Shown piece by piece: positions 34,751 through 39,344 of a stretch of 39,344 nucleotides of DNA. Origin of the DNA: Micromonospora craterilacus. Its GTDB lineage: Bacteria; Actinomycetota; Actinomycetes; Mycobacteriales; Micromonosporaceae. The stretch's first letter is position 1, and every line of letters starts with the position of its first letter. The stretch lies in NCBI RefSeq assembly GCF_003236315.1, contig NZ_POTY01000028.1, forward strand, positions 1-39,344. The letters run 5' to 3'. Below the pieces are notes generated by a model. The model was not told the origin of the DNA, searched no databases, and saw only the letters and a program-made list of their open reading frames with translations. A program made the position numbers and the translations under genes.

Positions 34751-37372
34751 CTATCCGGCGGCGCCACGGTCCGGGACCGCGGTTCCCGTCTGCGGGCCAT
34801 CGCCGTCGGACCCCGCCGCCGGGCGGCGGGTCAGTCGCAGGGCCAGGCCGGGCAGGGTGCTCACCGCGGCGCAGGCGATCAGCTCCACGGCACCGAGCGG
34901 CTCGGTGCCGAGCAGTTCCCGCAGCGGCGGCAGCAGTACGCCGGACACCTGTAGCAGCGCGGACCCGGCCACCGCGAGCGGCAGCGCCAGGTTGCCCCGC
35001 CGCCCCGACGGCGGTCGGGGCGCGCGGACCGCCAGCGCCACCCCCAGCTGGGCCAGGCCGAGCACCACGAAGACCACCGACTGCCAGGGCCGGTCCCATC
35101 GGGCGGCGAGCAGGCCGGCGCCGAGCGTCACCGCCGAGATCAGCGCCCCGGTGACCAGGATCTGCCGGCCCAGCCCGACACCCAGCACCGACTCCCGTGG
35201 CGAGCGCGGCGGCCGGCGCAGCGTCCCGGGTTCGGCCGGCTCGGCGCCCAGGGCGACCCCCGGCAGGCCGTGAGTGAGCAGGTTGATCCAGAGGATCTGT
35301 GCCGGCAGCAGCGGCACGGCCAGCCCGAACAGCGGCCCGATCAGCATCACCGCGATCTCGGCCACGCCGCCGGAGAGGGCGTAGCGCAGGAACCGCCGGA
35401 TGTTGTCGTAGACGCGGCGGCCCTCGCCGATCGCGGTGGCCACGGTGGACAGGTCGTCGTCGACCAGCACGAGGTCGGCCGCCTGCCGGGCCACCTGCGT
35501 GCCACCGCCCATGGCCACCCCGATGTCGGCCCGCCTTAGCGCGGGAGCGTCGTTGACCCCGTCACCGGTCATCGCCACCACGTGCCCCCGGGACTGCAAC
35601 CCGGCGACGATGTCGAGCTTCTGCTCCGGCTGGGTGCGCGCGAACACCCGCGCCGCCGGGTGCGCGTCTGCGGGGTCGCCGGCGTCGCCGCGTACCACCG
35701 GGTCGCCCTCGTTCCAGAGCCCGAGCTGCCCGGCGACGGCCGCCGCGGTCGCCGGGTGGTCGCCGGTGACCAGCACCAGCCGGACCCCGGCGTCGGCGAA
35801 GCTGCCGGCGATGTCCGCCGCTCCGGCGCGCAGCGGGTCACCGACGGCGACCAACCCCACCGGGCGCAGCCCCTTCGGGTGGCCGGGATCGGCCGGCAGG
35901 GTGTCCACCAGGGCCGCCGCCAGCGCCAGCACCCGCAGCCCGTCGCCGGCCATCCGGTGCGCGGCGGCGGCCAGGTCGGCCACCTCCTCGTCGGTGGCGT
36001 CGAGCAGCGACGAGGTGAGCACGCTTTCCGGCGCACCCTTGCACACCACCAGGTACCGGCGGTCGCAGGAGCGGTGCACGGTGGTCATCCGGCGCAGCTG
36101 CTGGTCGAAGGGGTGCTCGGCGACGCGTGGCCAGGCGCGGCGGATGGCCTGCGGATCCAGGCCGCACCGGGCGGCGAACGCCACCAGCGCCGCCTCCAAC
36201 GGATCACCGACGGCGCTCCACCGGGGCTGCTCGTCGGTCGGCGGGGCCAGGGTCGCGTCGTTGCACAGCAGCCCGGCCCGGGCCAGCCGGCGCAGCTCGT
36301 CCGGCACGGCCACCGGCGCGCCGTCGCGGTGGACCGTGCCATGTGGGGCGTACCCGGTACCGGTGACGCCGAACCGGACACCGTCGGCGGTGACAGCGTG
36401 CTGCACGGCCATCCGCCCCTCAGTGAGGGTGCCGGTCTTGTCCGAGGCGATCACCGTGACCGAGCCGAGCGTCTCCACCGCGTGCAGCCGGCGGGGGATC
36501 GTCCGGGCCGCGGCCATCCGCCGCGCGCCGAGCGCGAGGGCCAACGTGACCACCGCGGGCAGGGACTCCGGCACCGCGGCCACCACCAGGCTCACCGCGG
36601 TGACCGCCATGTCCACCACCGGCCGGCCACCGAGCACGCCGACGAGGAACACCAGCCCGGACAGCAGCACGGCGGCGACGCCGAGGATTCGGCTGAGCGA
36701 GGCGAGACGACGTTGTAGCGGGGTGGCGGCCGGCCGGGTGGTGGCCGCCAGGGTGGCGATCCGGCCCAGCGCGCTCGCCCGCCCGGTACGTAGCACCGTG
36801 CCGGCGGCCCGGCCGGTGGTCACCACCGTGCCGGCGCTGGCCTCCTCGCCGGCCTCGCGGACCACCGGCACCGACTCGCCGGTCAGCGCCGACTCGTCCA
36901 GGTGCAGCCGGCTCGCGTCGTCGAGCAGCAGGTCGGCGGGGACCACGTCGCCCGCCTCCAGGCGGACCAGGTCATCACGGACCAGTTCGGCGGCGGGCAG
37001 CACCACGTCCCGGCCGTCGCGGACCACCCGGGCGGTCGGCGCGGCGAGCTGGTCGAGCCCGGCGATCGCCCGGTCGGCGCGGACCTCCTGAACCACCCCG
37101 ATCGTGGTGTTGACCAGGACGACGAGCAGGATCACCGCCGTGTCGGGGTAGTCCCGCAGCGCCGTGGTGACCACGGCGGCGGCCAGCAGCAGGGCCACCA
37201 GCGGGTCGGTGAGCTGCCGCAGGATCCGGGTGGCCAGGTGCCGGCGGGGTGGCGCGGCGGCGGTGTTCGGCCCGTCGACCAGCAGCCGGCGGCCGGCCTC
37301 CGCCGAGCCGAGCCCGGCCGTCGCTGCCGGCCCGACGACGTACTCCGTCCGCACCGGCACGTCCTCGCCCAC
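34751..37372 (-). CDS. P-type cation-transporting ATPase (P2-like)
   Basis: An 873-residue membrane ion pump. It has the N-terminal cation ATPase segment (GLGSAEAGRRLLVDG), the actuator motif DESALTGESVPV, the M4 motif PESLP, the phosphorylation site SDKTGTLT with D311, KGAPES, the hinge MTGDGVNDAPALRRADIGVA and a C-terminal membrane bundle. In M6, where SERCA-type Ca2+ pumps read NLVTDGLPA, this protein reads NLLTHGLPG (H701). M4 PEGLP is PESLP. Ca2+ may therefore not be the ion. The start is GTG 37372, because GGAGGG lies nine bases upstream; GTG 37393 is an alternative. It lies with two USP genes, as ctpF does with a USP in mycobacteria. Confidence 0.88.
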   Translation of the reverse strand: MGEDVPVRTEYVVGPAATAGLGSAEAGRRLLVDGPNTAAAPPRRHLATRILRQLTDPLVALLLAAAVVTTALRDYPDTAVILLVVLVNTTIGVVQEVRADRAIAGLDQLAAPTARVVRDGRDVVLPAAELVRDDLVRLEAGDVVPADLLLDDASRLHLDESALTGESVPVVREAGEEASAGTVVTTGRAAGTVLRTGRASALGRIATLAATTRPAATPLQRRLASLSRILGVAAVLLSGLVFLVGVLGGRPVVDMAVTAVSLVVAAVPESLPAVVTLALALGARRMAAARTIPRRLHAVETLGSVTVIASDKTGTLTEGRMAVQHAVTADGVRFGVTGTGYAPHGTVHRDGAPVAVPDELRRLARAGLLCNDATLAPPTDEQPRWSAVGDPLEAALVAFAARCGLDPQAIRRAWPRVAEHPFDQQLRRMTTVHRSCDRRYLVVCKGAPESVLTSSLLDATDEEVADLAAAAHRMAGDGLRVLALAAALVDTLPADPGHPKGLRPVGLVAVGDPLRAGAADIAGSFADAGVRLVLVTGDHPATAAAVAGQLGLWNEGDPVVRGDAGDPADAHPAARVFARTQPEQKLDIVAGLQSRGHVVAMTGDGVNDAPALRRADIGVAMGGGTQVARQAADLVLVDDDLSTVATAIGEGRRVYDNIRRFLRYALSGGVAEIAVMLIGPLFGLAVPLLPAQILWINLLTHGLPGVALGAEPAEPGTLRRPPRSPRESVLGVGLGRQILVTGALISAVTLGAGLLAARWDRPWQSVVFVVLGLAQLGVALAVRAPRPPSGRRGNLALPLAVAGSALLQVSGVLLPPLRELLGTEPLGAVELIACAAVSTLPGLALRLTRRPAAGSDGDGPQTGTAVPDRGAAG

Positions 37373-37499
37373 GACCTGGAGCCCTCCGGCCACCGTCCGT
37401 TCCGCCCTCTCCCCACGGCCTGCCCCGCCGGCACGCCTCCCACCACCAGCCTCGTCCGGCCCGCCGTGGCCCGGCAGGGGCGATCCGCCCGCGCGGCCC

Positions 37500-37513
37500 G
37501 GGACCAATGGCCC
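37500..37513. promoter_or_regulatory. Dormancy-box-like site upstream of the ATPase
   Basis: GGGACCAATGGCCC is a near-palindrome. It resembles DosR/DevR-type boxes such as GGGACTTNNGGCCC, which control USP and ctpF genes in mycobacteria. It lies about 130 bases upstream of the minus-strand ATPase start, in the gap before the small membrane-protein gene ends. Assignment rests on similarity and on the gene context. Confidence 0.5.
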
Positions 37514-37532
37514 TGCCGACCCGGCCGCCCGG

Positions 37533-37961
37533 TCAGCGTTCGACCATCAGCCGGCGGGCTCGCAGCAGCCGGGCCCACCACGGCCGCGGCGCACGGGGTG
37601 CCGGTGGGCGCAGCCCGCGGAAGCTGACCCAGCCGCCCGGCCCCATGGTCAGCGCGCCGACCGCGGGCGGCCGCCGCCGGCCCAGCAGTGCGACCCCGGC
37701 AGCGGCCAGACCGACGGTCAGCACCCCGGCGGTGGCGGCCAGCAACCGGTCCGGATCGGGCAGGCGCCGATACCGGACGCACCCGTTGGCGGCGACGAAC
37801 ACCCCCACCGGGCGGCGATCGCGGGTCACCGGCACCAGCGCGACCGGCGGTGTGCCGGGCAGCTCCAGCACCGGCCCGACCGGCCCGGGCGGTGCCGGAG
37901 GGGAAGCCGGTCGGGGCGGTACGAGCGGCACCGGACCGGTGGCGTTGAGGATCGCGGTCAT
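37533..37961 (-). CDS. Small single-pass membrane protein, unknown
   Basis: 142 residues; I do not recognise a family. The N-terminal 60 residues are Pro/Val-rich (PLVPPRPASPPAPPGPVGPV). VPVTRDRRPVGVFVAANGC then leads to one clear membrane helix, LLAATAGVLTVGLAAAGVAL. A basic tail follows, rich in Arg and Pro, ending PWWARLLRARRLMVER. AGGAGGT lies at a good distance before ATG 37961, so it is a real gene. It is the first of a minus-strand series with the ATPase and two USPs, and might be part of their stress response. Confidence 0.65.
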   Translation of the reverse strand: MTAILNATGPVPLVPPRPASPPAPPGPVGPVLELPGTPPVALVPVTRDRRPVGVFVAANGCVRYRRLPDPDRLLAATAGVLTVGLAAAGVALLGRRRPPAVGALTMGPGGWVSFRGLRPPAPRAPRPWWARLLRARRLMVER

Positions 37962-38082
37962 CTCGGGTACCTCCTGTTGCGAGCCGGGAACGGCCGTCGA
38001 CTTGTTGGTAACAGCGCCATCGGCGCACGCGGCAGGGCCGAAGGCCGAGCCCCGACGGGCCGCAGGTCCCGACCCGGGTGCG

Positions 38083-38088
38083 TATCGT
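38083..38088 (+). promoter_or_regulatory. -10 element for a leaderless GNAT transcript
   Basis: TATCGT ends seven bases before GTG 38096, and no ribosome site is present. That is the typical arrangement of a leaderless actinobacterial gene, in which transcription starts at the start codon. Confidence 0.5.
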
Positions 38089-38095
38089 CGACGCG

Positions 38096-38575
38096 GTGAT
38101 CGACGACCTGCGGCTGCGTCCGGTCGGCGAGGACGACCTGCCGGAGTTCTACGCCCACCAGCTCGACCCCGACGCCAACCGGATGGCGGCCTTCGGCCCG
38201 CCGGACCCGACCGACCGGCGGGCGTTCGCCGCGCACTGGGTGCGCATCCTGACCGACCCGGAGATCGTGGCCCGCACGGTGACCATCGACGGCGAGGTGA
38301 TCGGGCACATGCTGGCCTTTCCGGCCGACGGCCGCACCGAGGTCAGCTACTGGATCGACCGGCCGCGGTGGGGCCGCGGCTACGCCACCCGCGCGCTCGG
38401 CGCGCTGCTGCGCGAGATCACCCGCCGGCCGCTGTACGCCCGGGCGGCGGTCGACAACGTCGCCTCGCTGGCCGTGCTGCGCCGGTGCGGGTTCGTCGTG
38501 TCCGGCACCGACCGGGCGTACGCCCCGAGCCGCGGCCACGAGGTCGACGAGTACGTCCTGGAACTTCCGGGCTGA
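38096..38575 (+). CDS. GNAT-family N-acetyltransferase
   Basis: 159 residues of the RimJ/RimL-like branch of the acetyl-CoA-dependent GNAT fold. Seen are DDLRLRPVGEDDLPEFYAHQ, the acyl-CoA loop in WIDRPRWGRGYATRALGALL (the R/Q-x-x-G-x-G/A equivalent), RAAVDNVASLAVLRRCGFVV and the C-terminal strand HEVDEYVLELPG. The substrate is unknown. GTG 38096 appears leaderless; GTG 38078 is in frame but has no support. It is divergent from the small membrane-protein gene and followed by an independent gene. Confidence 0.85.
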   Translation: MIDDLRLRPVGEDDLPEFYAHQLDPDANRMAAFGPPDPTDRRAFAAHWVRILTDPEIVARTVTIDGEVIGHMLAFPADGRTEVSYWIDRPRWGRGYATRALGALLREITRRPLYARAAVDNVASLAVLRRCGFVVSGTDRAYAPSRGHEVDEYVLELPG

Positions 38576-38701
38576 CCGCGTGCCCCGTACTCGGGTGACC
38601 CGCCGTCCGAGCCGGCCACCGCTGGCCCCGACCCGCTCGGCCGCCGGGGTGACCCGGCCCACCGGCGGCCGCCCCGTCTGGCTGCTGAGCAGGGCGGCGA
38701 C
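38576..38701. other. Short gap without a gene
   Basis: These 126 bases contain no clear hairpin with a T tract and no ORF with a ribosome site. Only the TAATCT at the end stands out as a promoter element. Confidence 0.5.
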
Positions 38702-38707
38702 TAATCT
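38702..38707 (+). promoter_or_regulatory. -10 element for a leaderless YgjV-like gene
   Basis: TAATCT lies six bases before GTG 38714, with no ribosome site in between, so the transcript probably starts at or next to the start codon. Confidence 0.5.
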
Positions 38708-38713
38708 CGCGTG

Positions 38714-39340
38714 GTGAATTGGCTGGAACTTGTCGGCTGGGCCGGCTCGGCGCTGCTGGTCTGGTCGCTGCTACAGACGCGGATCCTGCGGCTGCGCGCC
38801 CTGAACCTGGTCGGCTGTCTCATTCTGATCGGCTACAACACCGCCATCGAGGTCTGGCCCATGGTGGGGCTGAACGTCGTGCTGGCCGTGATCAACGTCT
38901 GGTACCTGCGTCGGCTGCTCGCCACCCGACACGACGAGCAGACCTACCAGGTGGTCGAGGTGGGCGCCGCCGACGCGTTCCTGGCCCACACGCTGCGGGT
39001 GCACGCCGCCGACATCGCCCGGTTCAACCCCGGCTTTAACCCCGGGCGGCTGGCCGGACACTCGGCCTTCGTCGTGGTACGCGCCGACGAGGTCGTCGGC
39101 GTCGTCCTGGCCCGGGACACCGGTGACGGGGTGGCCCAGATCGATCTCGACTACGTCACCCCGCCGTTCCGTGACTTCACCCCGGGCGAGTTCGTCTACC
39201 GGCGCAGCAGCCTGTTCACCGACCGCGGGTTCCGGCGGGTGGTCAGCCCGCCGGACATGATCGCCCCCTACTACCACCGGCTCGGGTTCCGCCGCGAGGG
39301 GGAGTCGTACGTGTTGGACCTCCCCGCCCCGACCGCCTGA
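38714..39340 (+). CDS. YgjV-like inner-membrane protein with GNAT-like tail
   Basis: 208 residues. The first about 75 form three membrane helices typical of the Imp-YgjV family (VGWAGSALLVWSLLQTRI, LRLRALNLVGCLILIGYNTA, MVGLNVVLAVINVWYL). The remaining 125 residues are cytoplasmic and acetyltransferase-like: ADAFLAHTLRVHAADIARF, AFVVVRADEVVGVVLARDTG, the strand QIDLDYVTPPFRDF and the C-terminal PYYHRLGFRREGESYVLDL. The canonical acetyl-CoA loop is not obvious, so enzyme activity is unproved. GTG 38714 is chosen for its leaderless spacing; GTG 38711 adds one residue. The stop is at 39338-39340, so the gene is complete within the window. Confidence 0.75.
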   Translation: MNWLELVGWAGSALLVWSLLQTRILRLRALNLVGCLILIGYNTAIEVWPMVGLNVVLAVINVWYLRRLLATRHDEQTYQVVEVGAADAFLAHTLRVHAADIARFNPGFNPGRLAGHSAFVVVRADEVVGVVLARDTGDGVAQIDLDYVTPPFRDFTPGEFVYRRSSLFTDRGFRRVVSPPDMIAPYYHRLGFRREGESYVLDLPAPTA

Positions 39341-39344
39341 CCGC

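Noticed and set aside
38003..38013. TGTT-GGT-AACA palindrome in the divergent gap before the GNAT gene
   Set aside because: Too short to separate from chance, although its position between divergent genes would suit an operator.

Overview
The window is high-GC actinobacterial chromosome, most like Micromonospora or a close relative in the Micromonosporaceae. The grounds are the strong G/C bias at third codon positions, frequent GTG starts, the infC-rpmI-rplT-rRNA methyltransferase-pheS-pheT and argCJBDFRGH gene orders, several leaderless-looking starts, and a GAAGGGNCCCTTC repeat that I associate from memory with this family. No tRNA, rRNA, CRISPR array, insertion sequence or prophage gene was seen.

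Layout. (1) 1-6458 is translation core: infC (probably starting at AUC), rpmI, rplT, a SpoU-type rRNA methyltransferase, then pheS-pheT behind a structured leader. (2) 6459-9706 has a twin palindromic repeat followed by a tight operon of nucleotide-sugar dehydrogenase, family-2 glycosyltransferase and NAD-dependent sugar epimerase. (3) 9750-18318 is the complete arginine operon argC-J-B-D-F-R-G-H, with overlapping stops and starts and ARG boxes around a good promoter. (4) 18319-22110 is an accessory stretch: a YjbR-type protein, a visibly less GC-rich HTH/NB-ARC/TPR STAND protein, and a decayed locus in which a ferredoxin-NADP reductase fragment runs into a fatty-acid desaturase C-terminus. 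(5) 22111-25783 holds a large secreted modular GH10 xylanase with a palindromic operator at its promoter and a perfect hairpin after it. (6) 26016-30673, on the minus strand, holds a one-protein adenylation/carrier/membrane-acyltransferase fusion whose -10 region lies inside an IdeR/DmdR-like iron box, a 3-methyladenine DNA glycosylase and a secreted TIGR03118 protein. (7) 30967-32805 is a luciferase-like monooxygenase/FMN reductase pair behind a MarR-like palindrome. (8) 32850-37961, on the minus strand, holds two tandem-Usp stress proteins, a P-type cation ATPase and a small membrane protein, with a dormancy-box-like site upstream of the ATPase. (9) 38096-39340 holds two probably leaderless genes, a GNAT acetyltransferase and a YgjV-like membrane protein with a GNAT-like tail.

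How the genes work together. The arg genes form one pathway from N-acetylglutamate to arginine with their own repressor. The three sugar genes probably oxidise, epimerise and transfer one sugar to a lipid or surface acceptor. The USP/ATPase block resembles hypoxia/dormancy loci of mycobacteria. The strongest candidate for something undescribed is the iron-box-controlled adenylation-carrier-acyltransferase fusion (26016-28673), which has the logic of a single-chain Dlt-like surface or metabolite acylation machine. All functional calls come from reading motifs; no database search was run.
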